This document shows positions 34,812 through 42,717 of a stretch of DNA of 64,000 nucleotides, in pieces. The first letter of the stretch is position 1. Each line of letters begins with the position of its first letter. The DNA comes from JAGTQI01 sp038868115. Its GTDB lineage: Archaea; Thermoproteota; Bathyarchaeia; Bathyarchaeales; Bathycorpusculaceae. The DNA is taken from assembly GCA_038868115.1 (NCBI GenBank), contig JAWBXA010000001.1, forward strand, positions 53,466 to 117,465, read 5' to 3'. Position numbers and translations under genes: made by a program. A model generated the notes under the pieces. It searched no databases and was not told the origin of the DNA. It saw nothing but the letters and a program-made list of their open reading frames with translations.

Positions 34812-35204
34812 ATGAGCACTGAGAGAGAACATATCCAAAAACTCGCAGAAAAAGTGGACGAGCTCCTTGTGGTTTTAAACAACATAGCAGAAGACCTAAG
34901 AATAGTCTCTGCGTCGCTAAGGTCAATAGCCGTCTCACAACTTGCCCAACCACCACCAACACCAGAAAGGCACGAAGCAGAGAAACCTTTAGGCATCAAT
35001 GATGTCAAAATGATGTTTCCGGAAGATTTGGAAGGGCTCCTAAATTTCGAGGATAAGGGCGAATACATCAAAATCACTCCCCGCCAATATTTAGGTGCAG
35101 AAAACTTTGCCAAAATAGCGCAGATAGCTAGAGGAGCCGGCGGAGACTACATAAGTGCTGGAAAGGATAGCCACTTCCGCATCCCCAAGAAAAGGGTAGG
35201 CTAA
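34812..35204 (+). CDS. Hypothetical coiled-coil protein
   Basis: 130 residues from the ATG at 34812; the frame is open to 34743, but an AATTAAATAC TATA-like element near 34759-34768 puts transcription after that. Residues 1-40 form a heptad-like helix (IQKLAEKVDELLVVLNNI), a proline-rich linker follows (QPPPTPERHEAEK), and the C-terminal 60 residues make a compact domain ending FRIPKKRVG. I do not recognise the family. Divergent from rtcA and overlapping the convergent acylphosphatase gene by 4 bases. Confidence 0.75.
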   Translation: MSTEREHIQKLAEKVDELLVVLNNIAEDLRIVSASLRSIAVSQLAQPPPTPERHEAEKPLGINDVKMMFPEDLEGLLNFEDKGEYIKITPRQYLGAENFAKIAQIARGAGGDYISAGKDSHFRIPKKRVG

Positions 35205-35476
35205 TATTTTATTTCGAAGTCTCGAAACTCGCCAGTATAATTCTCCCACCGCACATCAACCTTTGTGACTTTTGCGCCGGGCGGTCCATGCCTACAAAAG
35301 TCTATCATCTCTTTCACGGCTTCTTCCTCGCCTTCGAAGACGGCTTCAACTCTGCCGTCTGGAAGGTTGCGAACCCAACCCTTAACGCCTCGAAGCCTAG
35401 CCTCCTGCCTAGTTTCATACCTAAAGAAAACGCCTTGGACACGCCCGCTGACAAACACGTGCGCTCTAACCTTCAT
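35201..35476 (-). CDS. acyP: Acylphosphatase
   Basis: 91 residues from the ATG at 35476 behind GAGGGGTG (upstream ATGs at 35488 and 35506 are in frame). Hydrolyses acyl phosphates such as carbamoyl phosphate or 1,3-bisphosphoglycerate. The active-site loop GRVQGVFFRYETRQEA has the phosphate-binding Arg, and GWVRNLPDGRVEAVFEG has the catalytic Asn. Typical size and motif spacing. Confidence 0.94.
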   Translation of the reverse strand: MKVRAHVFVSGRVQGVFFRYETRQEARLRGVKGWVRNLPDGRVEAVFEGEEEAVKEMIDFCRHGPPGAKVTKVDVRWENYTGEFRDFEIKY

Positions 35477-35618
35477 GGCACCCCTCATCCACCCATATTT
35501 TGCCAAAATTTACAATCTCCAGCACTTTATGAGCTTTCACTTTAACTTAACTCTCTCCACAGTGCGTTTTTGTCGTTTCGCCATACGCCTTTAAAAGAGT
35601 AAACCCCTAAACCGCGCT

Positions 35619-35970
35619 TTGGAGGCAAAACCATTGTTGGAGGACAACCGTGGTAAATTGTTGGTTTACGTCCCAAACGTGGGGACTCACACAGAAAGGC
35701 TGAAAGCAGTGAGCGCCGCCGTCGAGAAAACTGCTAGGATGTTGAATTTAGAATTTGAAGTTGTCCCATTAAAAGGCGCAAGGACGCCGGATCTACATCT
35801 ACTATAACGATGGAGAAAACGAGCCTGTCCCACTTTACTATGACAAGGAAGGCGAAAATAGCATAGAAAAAGTTTGCAAAGCCCTAAGGAGCATGATGTT
35901 TGTCTTATCTTTTCATCCAAAATATTCGGCTTTAAAGAAGATTAGGAGGGAGATTATCCGCTTTTCCTAA
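35619..35970 (+). pseudogene. Small hypothetical gene interrupted by a frameshift
   Basis: The first frame (TTG 35619) encodes LLVYVPNVGTHTERLKAV and more up to VVPLKGA and then hits TAA at 35805. The next frame continues with coherent protein, RRIYIYYNDGENEPVPLYYD, then EKVCKALRSMM and KKIRREIIRFS, to a TAA at 35968-35970. Removing one base in the AAAA run at 35771-35774 joins the two into a protein of about 116 residues. Whether this is a sequence error or true decay is not decidable here. I do not know the family. Its end overlaps the convergent gene by 17 bases. Confidence 0.7.
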
Positions 35971-36280
35971 ACTTTATGGACTGATTTTCAAGGGTTATTT
36001 CATAAATCTGGTTAACATCAAAGTTGATGCCTAAACTTTCATATTCCTGCTCTGTTAGGAAAAGGATTATCTTTGGTATTGTGAACTGCACACGCCCTGG
36101 AAAAATTGGCAGTTGTTGCTGAAGCGCTTGAAGAACATCTTGCACTACTTTTGCCTCTTCAGTTTGAGGTCTAATGGCGAACTGAGGAATTGGACGTTCT
36201 TCAACAAGTTCTATGCGTTTTCCAAGGTTTCCATCAATGTCGCGAATAGACTCAATTTTGTTCACTCTAACGCGGAACAT
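35954..36280 (-). CDS. Small conserved protein, possibly arcadin-1-like
   Basis: 108 residues, beta-rich at both ends (MFRVRVNKIESIRDIDG, KIILFLTEQEYESLGI, YEITLENQSIKFRKS) with a helical middle (AKVVQDVLQALQQQLP). The start and length remind me of arcadin-1 of the crenactin cytoskeleton cluster, but no crenactin or other arcadin gene is adjacent, so this is a weak suggestion. Monocistronic. Confidence 0.7.
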   Translation of the reverse strand: MFRVRVNKIESIRDIDGNLGKRIELVEERPIPQFAIRPQTEEAKVVQDVLQALQQQLPIFPGRVQFTIPKIILFLTEQEYESLGINFDVNQIYEITLENQSIKFRKSG

Positions 36281-36376
36281 AATTATCTACTTTAGAATGA
36301 CAGACACAGCTATTTAGGAGTTTAGGGCTTTAGAGCAGTTTATATTGTTGAATGCGTTTTTGAAGCACGATTTCAG

Positions 36377-37612
36377 TTGTGGAGCAAGATTAAAAGGGAG
36401 TTCGCCTTTGTTCGAGGAAATTTTCTAGTGCTTCTTCTAAGCTACCTCCTTTTCGATTTGGGCTATGCTATGACATTGCCTTTCGAATCGCCCTTCATAA
36501 AAAGCCTCGGAGCCACTCCAGCCATGATAGGCGTAATTGGCGCCATAGGCTCGTTTATATTGTTTCTCGTTCGCATTCCTGGAAGTTACATAACAGATAA
36601 GCATGGCAGAAGGCAGATAATTGTAACAATGACTTATGGTGTTGTCTTGGCAAATGTCTTTTTCATTTTGGCTCCTGACTGGATTTTCTATGCCGTAGGA
36701 GTAATTGTTACAAACATATGCCTAATTTACCAGTCAGCCCTTGAAGCTATTGAAGCAGACACACTTTCGCCTGATAAACGCGGTTTTGGTTATGCCACCT
36801 TCAGAGTTTTACCCTTTTTTCCCTCAATCTTTTCGCCTTTAATTGCAGGAGCCATAGTAAGCCGATTTTCTATCGACCCCGGGATGCGGACAATCTATAC
36901 CATAGTGCTTGCTTTGGGTTTGGTTGCCGCAGTTCTGCGCCACGCCTTCCTTAAAGAGACTTTAAAGGAGTCGAAGCCCATTAGTTTAAAAGAGCTTAAG
37001 CTGGCTTTTAGGGACTCTGCAAAGGAAATTTTTGCCTCTTGGAAGCTGATGCCAAAAAGTCTAGTTTTTCTTTTAATGTCAACCCTAATTATTGCGTTTA
37101 CAGACCCCTTCTTCTATCGCTTTGGCTCCCTTTACGTTCTGAATTTTGTTGGGTTAAGCGATGTTGAGTGGGGCGCTGTGAACACGATAAATCTTGCGAC
37201 GATGCTGACGGTGGGACTTTTACTGGGCAAAGCAATAGATGTTTTTGGAAGAAAGAAAGCCCTCATAATAGCGCATGCAATCTTTACGCCAACAGTGATT
37301 TTCTTTATCATTTCCAAAAGTTTTCTAATGTTTGCCATAGTCTACGTTTTCTTCGCTATAGCCTCGGTTCTTTTTGGTCCAGCGACTGCGGCGCTGCAGG
37401 CAGATATGGTTCCAAAAGAGAGGCGGGGCAGAATAATGGGAAGCACTGGCGCCCTTTACATCCTTGCCAGTGCTTTGGGTTCTTTTGTGGGAGGCGTTCT
37501 ATACGAAAATCTGAATCCAATAGCGCCATTCCTATTATGTATTCCACTGGACATAATTGCCCTACTAATAGTCTTGTTTAAAGTTAGGGAGCCAGAGAAA
37601 AAGGAAACTTAA
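36377..37612 (+). CDS. Major facilitator superfamily transporter
   Basis: 411 residues with about 12 membrane helices in two bundles of six, joined by a basic cytoplasmic loop near residues 195-225. The inter-helix motif between helices 2 and 3 is DKHGRRQII, and the matching second-half motif is KAIDVFGRKKALI. Substrate unknown; drug or metabolite exporters share this form. A TTTATATT element near 36338 suits the TTG start at 36377. Convergent with the GMP synthase gene. Confidence 0.9.
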   Translation: MWSKIKREFAFVRGNFLVLLLSYLLFDLGYAMTLPFESPFIKSLGATPAMIGVIGAIGSFILFLVRIPGSYITDKHGRRQIIVTMTYGVVLANVFFILAPDWIFYAVGVIVTNICLIYQSALEAIEADTLSPDKRGFGYATFRVLPFFPSIFSPLIAGAIVSRFSIDPGMRTIYTIVLALGLVAAVLRHAFLKETLKESKPISLKELKLAFRDSAKEIFASWKLMPKSLVFLLMSTLIIAFTDPFFYRFGSLYVLNFVGLSDVEWGAVNTINLATMLTVGLLLGKAIDVFGRKKALIIAHAIFTPTVIFFIISKSFLMFAIVYVFFAIASVLFGPATAALQADMVPKERRGRIMGSTGALYILASALGSFVGGVLYENLNPIAPFLLCIPLDIIALLIVLFKVREPEKKET

Positions 37613-37618
37613 ACACGC

Positions 37619-38821
37619 CTACTCCATTTCAATGGTGGCTGGCGGTTTAGGCGTAACATCATAGTAAACAGCTGAAACATTTAGACATTTTTCGATAATC
37701 GCGTTTGCCGCTCCCTCCAAGGTTTTCCATGGTATTTCTGAAACCTGTGCCGTTAGGAAGTCCTTTGTCTGCACCGCCCTTATACTTATGACGTAGGGCT
37801 TTTTCTCCGGCATTTCCCTAACAGCGTAGAGCACCCTTGTTATTGTCGGGTTTTCGCTGGTTATCTTCGCCTGCAACGAAACGAGTTTAGGTATATCTGT
37901 TTGGTAGGTTTTGCCCTCTGCCGTTTCAGCTTTTATGCCTACAATTTTTCCGTAGCGTCTTTCGCCGCCCTTCACGCCAGTGGCTTTGTCTCTAAAAACC
38001 TTCACGTGAACGTTCCGAGAAGGCACATCTAGGAGCCGCGCCACTGTCTCTTTCACATGCGATATCGAGGGCTCTGCTGGTGCCTCTTCATTGTCTATTA
38101 TTGCCGCGAAATATTGGCTTGGCTTATGCTCGGCAAGGGCGCCTTCAACTATTGTTGTAGCTTTTTTCAGCGTTTCCAACTTGTCTGGGCGGATTTCACC
38201 CACAACTCGAACCGACAAGCCTGGTCCAGGGAAAGGTTGTCTTTCAGAAACTTCTGGTGGCAGACCAAGACATCTGGCGACCATACGCACTTGCTCTTTG
38301 TAAAGCATCAAGAGTGGTTCTACAACTTTGAAGCCAAATTTTTCCACGGGGTTTATGCCTATCTGCTCCAAAACGTTATGCTGGGTTTTCACGCCGCCAA
38401 CAGTTTCCACAACATCCGCGCGGATTGTCCCTTGCACTAAAACGCGGCAATTTTCCCTTTTCGCAGTCTCGCTTAGGACCGTGTAGAAGGTTTCCCGAAA
38501 CTTTTTCCGCTTCTCCTCAGCATCGCGCAAGCCTTTCATGGCGTTAAAGAAGCGTTCCCTAACATCAACTATTTTAACTGGCACTTTAAACGGTTCTTTT
38601 GAAAGGATTTCGGCAACCTTTTCTGGTTCGCCCTCCCGCATGAAGGCGTCATCCAAAATCACGCACACAAGGTTTTCGCCTATAGCCTTGCGTGTTAGAA
38701 CAGCGCAGGTTGTGCTGTCAACACCACCAGAAACAGCCACTAAGGCCCTTTCACCGCCTATAGCCTTCCTTATCTCCACGATTTGTGCTTCAACAAATTT
38801 TTCTGGGTTAAAGCTCTCCAT
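37619..38821 (-). CDS. guaAb: GMP synthase ATP-pyrophosphatase subunit with an insertion
   Basis: Aminates XMP to GMP; archaeal enzymes have a separate glutaminase subunit. The PP-loop motif AVSGGVDSTT lies near residue 30, followed by QGTIRADVVET, HNV, and RQPFPGPGLSVRVVGEI. The C-terminal dimerisation part ends as expected (VRAVQTKDFLTAQ-like AVQTKDFLTAQ, KPPATIE). The protein is 400 residues, about 90 longer than the usual 305-310, because an extra segment (about residues 235-330) separates PSQYFAAI from the C-terminal part. No glutaminase subunit gene is near. Confidence 0.9.
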   Translation of the reverse strand: MESFNPEKFVEAQIVEIRKAIGGERALVAVSGGVDSTTCAVLTRKAIGENLVCVILDDAFMREGEPEKVAEILSKEPFKVPVKIVDVRERFFNAMKGLRDAEEKRKKFRETFYTVLSETAKRENCRVLVQGTIRADVVETVGGVKTQHNVLEQIGINPVEKFGFKVVEPLLMLYKEQVRMVARCLGLPPEVSERQPFPGPGLSVRVVGEIRPDKLETLKKATTIVEGALAEHKPSQYFAAIIDNEEAPAEPSISHVKETVARLLDVPSRNVHVKVFRDKATGVKGGERRYGKIVGIKAETAEGKTYQTDIPKLVSLQAKITSENPTITRVLYAVREMPEKKPYVISIRAVQTKDFLTAQVSEIPWKTLEGAANAIIEKCLNVSAVYYDVTPKPPATIEME

Positions 38822-38843
38822 ATGTGTTTGAGCTCCTTCACTT

Positions 38844-39287
38844 TTAAGTGATTAACTGATTTACTATTTCGCGATTTATGTATTTACCGCCCCTAGGCAC
38901 CTTCAAAACGCCTGAAAGCCTCTTAAAAGCCTCAAAAGAGATGGGGTTTTCAAGCTCATGGAAGTTTGTAAACCTAATGAATGTGGCTTTCTCTCGCCCC
39001 TTAAGAAAAGCCAAATATTCCTTGAAGGAGTTTAGGCACGTTTCATCCCCATACTTTTCCCAAAGCTCCTTAGAGTCGCCAGCAATCCTCTCTATGAAGT
39101 CGGCAACCCCCTTAATTTGCATAGACGGACGCTTAACATAAAACAACAATTTTTCAGCTCTCTTTGGTCCAACAAGGTTTCTCCGGATAAAAGCGTGGAT
39201 TTTCTTGCCGCTTTTACACCTTTCACAAAGCCTACTCCACCACTTCTCGTCGGAAAGCAAAATGAAACCGTACTGCTCTTCGGCCAA
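38844..39287 (-). CDS. EVE/PUA-like domain protein (DUF365-like)
   Basis: About 147 residues from the TTG at 39287, which has AGGTGG upstream; another TTG at 39308 is in frame but lies very close to the presumed CCTAAATAACC promoter. Features: KLLFYVKRPSMQIKGVADF, ELWEKYGDETCL, and a C-terminal RGGKYINREIVNQLI. The pattern of a strand with FYVKRP, then GxA, then a late basic strand fits the PUA-related EVE/DUF365 group, which binds modified nucleic acids. The family call is moderate. Confidence 0.65.
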   Translation of the reverse strand: MAEEQYGFILLSDEKWWSRLCERCKSGKKIHAFIRRNLVGPKRAEKLLFYVKRPSMQIKGVADFIERIAGDSKELWEKYGDETCLNSFKEYLAFLKGREKATFIRFTNFHELENPISFEAFKRLSGVLKVPRGGKYINREIVNQLIT

Positions 39288-39522
39288 ACCGACAAACCAC
39301 CTGCACAAACCACGGTTATTTAGGTTTCAGAAATAATATTTTTTGTTACCCTACACCCATCGCTGAACAAAATTTCGCTTTTTAAACATCAAAAGCCAAA
39401 TGAAAACAGACATATTTTGAAATAGACTTTTAAAAACAGTAACCCCCTTTTGAGCTTGAAAAGCGTAAAAAGCCCTTTTTTCAACTGTTAAAGTTTTTCT
39501 ACGTTGCCGCATCACTTGTCTT

Positions 39523-39891
39523 TTGCTAATAGGAGGGTTCCCTCTGAAAACAGAAGAGGCTAAAGCCCTAGCCACAGCTTTAAACGAGTTAAATGACAGT
39601 TACGCCGATTTTCTCCAGTCTTTAAGCGGCACTATCAGGGAAGTGAAGGCTTCCAAAAAGCTTTGGAAAAACGGCAGCAAACCATGGCTCATCAAGCTGG
39701 GCTTAGCCCTGATAATTTTCCCAGAACCCGTCCTAAGCGATGTGTTGGGAGGCCTCCTAATAGCCGCCGGAACAATTCAAGAAGGACTCCGCCGAAGAGC
39801 CATACACGTAGAAGACGTACCAAAAACATTTCAAAACGTAATGAAGGAGCTACTGGCTTCAGAGGAGCTCATAGTTGGGAAACTTGTTTAA
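39523..39891 (+). CDS. Hypothetical protein with one hydrophobic segment, possible CTG start
   Basis: The frame opens with TTG at 39523, but a strong ribosome-binding site GGAGGG at 39532-39537 sits six bases before a CTG at 39544, and no ATG or GTG is nearby, so CTG may be the true start (115 residues). Residues near the middle are hydrophobic (LIKLGLALIIFP, LLIAAGTIQEGL) and may lie in or on the membrane; the flanks are helical. No family recognised. It is followed by a small ribbon-helix-helix gene. Confidence 0.65.
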   Translation: MLIGGFPLKTEEAKALATALNELNDSYADFLQSLSGTIREVKASKKLWKNGSKPWLIKLGLALIIFPEPVLSDVLGGLLIAAGTIQEGLRRRAIHVEDVPKTFQNVMKELLASEELIVGKLV

Positions 39892-39942
39892 ATCTTATAT
39901 TTAGAGCATATTATAAGCATAACATGTTTGGGTGAAGAAGGT

Positions 39943-40095
39943 GTGAAACTCGTAACAGTGCTGTTACCCGAAGCCTATTTGGAAGGGTTAGACGAGCTTG
40001 TGAGAGCGAACATGTACCCGAGCAGAAGCGCAGCCATAAGGTCTGCTGTAAGAGACCTTCTCAAAAAGGAGCTTTGGGAAAGAAAGGAGAGATAA
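39943..40095 (+). CDS. Ribbon-helix-helix (CopG-like) DNA-binding protein
   Basis: A 50-residue protein from GTG at 39943 behind AGAAGG (an in-frame TTG at 39928 adds five residues). It has the RHH plan: strand VKLVTVLLPEA, helix YLEGLDELVRAN, a turn MYPSRS, helix AAIRSAVRDLLKKEL. RHH dimers insert the strand into the DNA major groove. The S-R-S-x-A-I-R segment is highly typical. CTTATATTTAG near 39894 may be its own promoter. Its target may be its own operon. Confidence 0.85.
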   Translation: MKLVTVLLPEAYLEGLDELVRANMYPSRSAAIRSAVRDLLKKELWERKER

Positions 40096-40112
40096 ACCGC
40101 GCAACCCCCCTT

Positions 40113-40883
40113 TCATTTAACACTTTTGGACATGTCCCTAATCTTTTTGGCTGTTTCAGCCGGATCTTCAGAAAGGGTTATCGTCCGCCCCACAATGAGA
40201 AAGGAGGCACCAGCCTTCATGGCGGATTCTATCTCGCCTCCTTGAACCCCCACGCCTGGCGAATAAATCGGGATTTTCCCGCCTAAAACGTTGTGCACTT
40301 CCCTTATCTTTTCAGGGTATGTGGCGCCAACCACAACGCCGTCCGCGCCCCATGTTAGGGCTTTTTCAGCAAAAACAACATATTGGAGCTTTTTATGTCC
40401 GCTTTCAGCGTCCACCACAATTTGCCCATAGCCTTCACCAGCCCCCTTATGGCTCATATAAACGAGCAGAATAACACCTTTACGCTGATTCCTTGCAACT
40501 TCAAATACTGGTTTTAAGCCTTCCTCCCAACCAACGAAGGGGTTAGCAATCAAAGCGTCAAAGCCAGCCTCATAGTAGTATTCGGCTATTATTTGGTTTG
40601 TTGAGCCTATGTCGTTTACTTTGCAGTCCATTATGGTGGGGAGCCCTTTCTCATGCGCCTTTACTAAGAGTTTTTGGACACCATTAAAGACTCCCAGCGG
40701 CAGAACAAGGTGATGGTTAAATTTGACAGCGCAAACGTATGGACTGACAGCTTCAATAATTTTTTCAGCCCTTTTATAGAGGGCTTGGCGGTTTTCCGGC
40801 TTTTCGTAGGGGAGATCTAAAGCCAAAACAATTTTTGACTCCTTTTTTCTGGCTATTTCAGCCATTTTCTCCTTAAAGAACAA
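40113..40883 (-). CDS. pyrF: Orotidine 5'-phosphate decarboxylase
   Basis: Converts OMP to UMP. 256 residues in the longer archaeal form; catalytic DxKxxD is present as MDCKVNDIGST, with VLALDLPYEKP at the first strand, AVKFNHH (substrate Lys) and the phosphate loop YSPGVGVQGG, then FLIVGRTIT. Either the ATG at 40883 or at 40865 may start it. Ten bases downstream of the B3/B4 gene on the same strand. Confidence 0.94.
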   Translation of the reverse strand: MFFKEKMAEIARKKESKIVLALDLPYEKPENRQALYKRAEKIIEAVSPYVCAVKFNHHLVLPLGVFNGVQKLLVKAHEKGLPTIMDCKVNDIGSTNQIIAEYYYEAGFDALIANPFVGWEEGLKPVFEVARNQRKGVILLVYMSHKGAGEGYGQIVVDAESGHKKLQYVVFAEKALTWGADGVVVGATYPEKIREVHNVLGGKIPIYSPGVGVQGGEIESAMKAGASFLIVGRTITLSEDPAETAKKIRDMSKSVK

Positions 40884-40893
40884 GGCTAAACAC

Positions 40894-41598
40894 CTAGAAC
40901 TTATTTGGTGTGGAGCTAAAAACCTTTATCATTTCAATTTCTCCGCCGCAGCACGCCCTAATGTATTCTATGGCGGTTTTAACTGCTTCTTCAAGTTGCT
41001 GGTGAGTTATTCCCGGCGCCCCATACGCCACCAAAAGTATGCTTTTTGTTTTAAACGTGATTTTTGTTTGGTCTGCGTCTCTGTGGGGGTATATGCATAA
41101 AACCCTTCTGGTGTCGGCTAAAACAAGCATGTTGTTCGTCAACGTCATCGGCTTTTCCATTCCAATCCCGGTGAATTTTTCACCGTTTTCTGCAAACCGC
41201 ACGCTAAAAGGCGGATTAAGCGTGTCCTTATCAAAGCCACTTATGGGAATCAACGTCTTCATAGAAGCCAAATTATAGGCGTCCACAGCCGTTGAAATAG
41301 TTGGAAGACCACTGCCATGTAAAACCCGCCTAAGCAGTGCCTCACCGGAAGGCCTCGTCTTAGTTGGGTCTATGCCAAGCCTCCAGTAAAAGTTTCTATA
41401 AGCTCTGACGGTAGGGTTATCCTTAAGCCCCTTAACATTGTGTTGGGCTATTGCCTCCGCGTACAAGGCTTTTTTAAGCTCTTTTATTTTCAGGTTTTCC
41501 TTCTCCACCACAACGTTGTTTATCACGCCTATATTTATGGCCAGCTGTGGAAATTTTGAGGAGACTTCCGTGCACCAGTGAACGGTGAGGGACTGCAT
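40894..41598 (-). CDS. B3/B4 tRNA-synthetase-like domain protein
   Basis: 234 residues of the COG3382 group, which resemble the B3/B4 domain of phenylalanyl-tRNA synthetase beta chain, a tRNA-editing fold. Typical stretches: NPTVRAYRNFYWRLGIDPTK, RPSGEALLRRVLHGSGLP, VDAYNLASMKTLIPISGFD. No catalytic tRNA synthetase core is fused. Possibly a trans-editing factor; unproven. Same strand and 10 bases from pyrF. Confidence 0.88.
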   Translation of the reverse strand: MQSLTVHWCTEVSSKFPQLAINIGVINNVVVEKENLKIKELKKALYAEAIAQHNVKGLKDNPTVRAYRNFYWRLGIDPTKTRPSGEALLRRVLHGSGLPTISTAVDAYNLASMKTLIPISGFDKDTLNPPFSVRFAENGEKFTGIGMEKPMTLTNNMLVLADTRRVLCIYPHRDADQTKITFKTKSILLVAYGAPGITHQQLEEAVKTAIEYIRACCGGEIEMIKVFSSTPNKF

Positions 41599-41925
41599 CC
41601 CAGCTCAGCTCATGAAAGATTAAAATATTTTAAATGGTTTTTAGCAGTTTCTCTCTAAAGTTGGTAGTTCATAATGATTGGCGAGTTGACTGCCCTATGA
41701 GCACCGAATTTTCATTCTGGCTGCGGCATAGAGCTTAAAAAAGTGGCACACTTCGCTTGGGCGTTAATGACATTCGGGTGACTACAGCGTTTCCGCTTAA
41801 CAGAGAGCCCATCCTCCCATCCCTATCCTTTTTCTTTATTTTGCCAGCCCATGCTACAAAAGCGGTACAGTTTTATATCAGCATGCCTCAGAGGTAAAAC
41901 TTGGCGGACTGGGAAAGGCGTTTAC
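41599..41925 (+). promoter_or_regulatory. Non-coding region with a promoter for the HTH regulator
   Basis: About 330 bases. TTTTATAT at 41870-41877 is a good TATA box for the plus-strand regulator at 41926 (leader about 25 bases). The remainder, including the promoter of the divergent B3/B4 gene, shows no open frame, tRNA or repeat that I can support. Confidence 0.5.
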
Positions 41926-42693
41926 ATGTCTGTGTCTCCAAGCGTTCGCGAAGTTCTTGCGAGACGAATCGCCGGCGAGATCGTCCTCTCCAACAAGCCA
42001 GGTGCCACCATGCGGAAGTGGCGGGAGCTCTTCGGCGTATCGCAGGCAACGCTCTCTGATAAAATGATGCTTTCGCCTTCTGTGATAAGCGACTATGAAA
42101 GCGGAAGACGCAAAAGCCCAGGAACAAAGTTTGTTCGCCGTTTTGTTTGGGCACTTTTAAAGATTGATGAAGAGCGCGGGAGCCGCTTCATCCGCGAGTT
42201 CGCAAAACTCACCAGTTCACCCAGCATGGCTGTTGTGGATTTACGAGAGTTCCCCATTCCAGTACGCGTGGAATATTTGTGTAAAGCCATTAAAGGCGAA
42301 ATTGTGGCTTGTTCCAGCCTAAACGTCCGAGATGTTTTGGGTTATACGGTTGTGGACAGCAAAAAGACCATTGAGACTCTTTCGGGTTTTGAGTATTCCC
42401 TGCTTTTCGGAGCCACAACAGAACGCGCATTAATCTTTACAAACATCGGAAATGAGAACTCGCCTATGATGCTTGTCCGAATGAGTAGCCTAAAACCAAA
42501 AGTTGTTGTTTTCCACGGTGTAAAGCCAGACGAATACTCGATTAGACTAGCGGAGTATGACCGCGTACCCCTAATTTATTCGGCTCTGCCCACGGTTGAG
42601 CAGCTTGTAAAGTCGCTACGGAAGCTTTACCGCATAGCCCTAAGAAGGAAGCTTGGCAAGGCAGTCCGCCCACCACCAAAGGTAAGCACATAA
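41926..42693 (+). CDS. HTH transcriptional regulator (COG1395-like)
   Basis: 255 residues from the ATG at 41926, chosen because the TATA box lies at 41870-41877, inside the longer open frame. An XRE-type helix-turn-helix occupies about residues 35-75 (LFGVSQATLSDKMMLSPSVI, SDYESGRRKSPG). The C-terminal part (VRVEYLCKAIKGEIVACSS onward) resembles the archaeal COG1395 regulators whose ligand is unknown. Downstream on the same strand is a DUF72 gene. Confidence 0.85.
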   Translation: MSVSPSVREVLARRIAGEIVLSNKPGATMRKWRELFGVSQATLSDKMMLSPSVISDYESGRRKSPGTKFVRRFVWALLKIDEERGSRFIREFAKLTSSPSMAVVDLREFPIPVRVEYLCKAIKGEIVACSSLNVRDVLGYTVVDSKKTIETLSGFEYSLLFGATTERALIFTNIGNENSPMMLVRMSSLKPKVVVFHGVKPDEYSIRLAEYDRVPLIYSALPTVEQLVKSLRKLYRIALRRKLGKAVRPPPKVST

Positions 42694-42717
42694 ACATGTG
42701 CGAGGCGGTTTTAAGCC

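Noticed and set aside
35771..35791. A second BHB intron in the frameshifted small gene
   Set aside because: The GGCG/CGCC pair with 3-nt neighbours would define a 10-nt intron with no inner helix; a one-base error or mutation in the A run is simpler.
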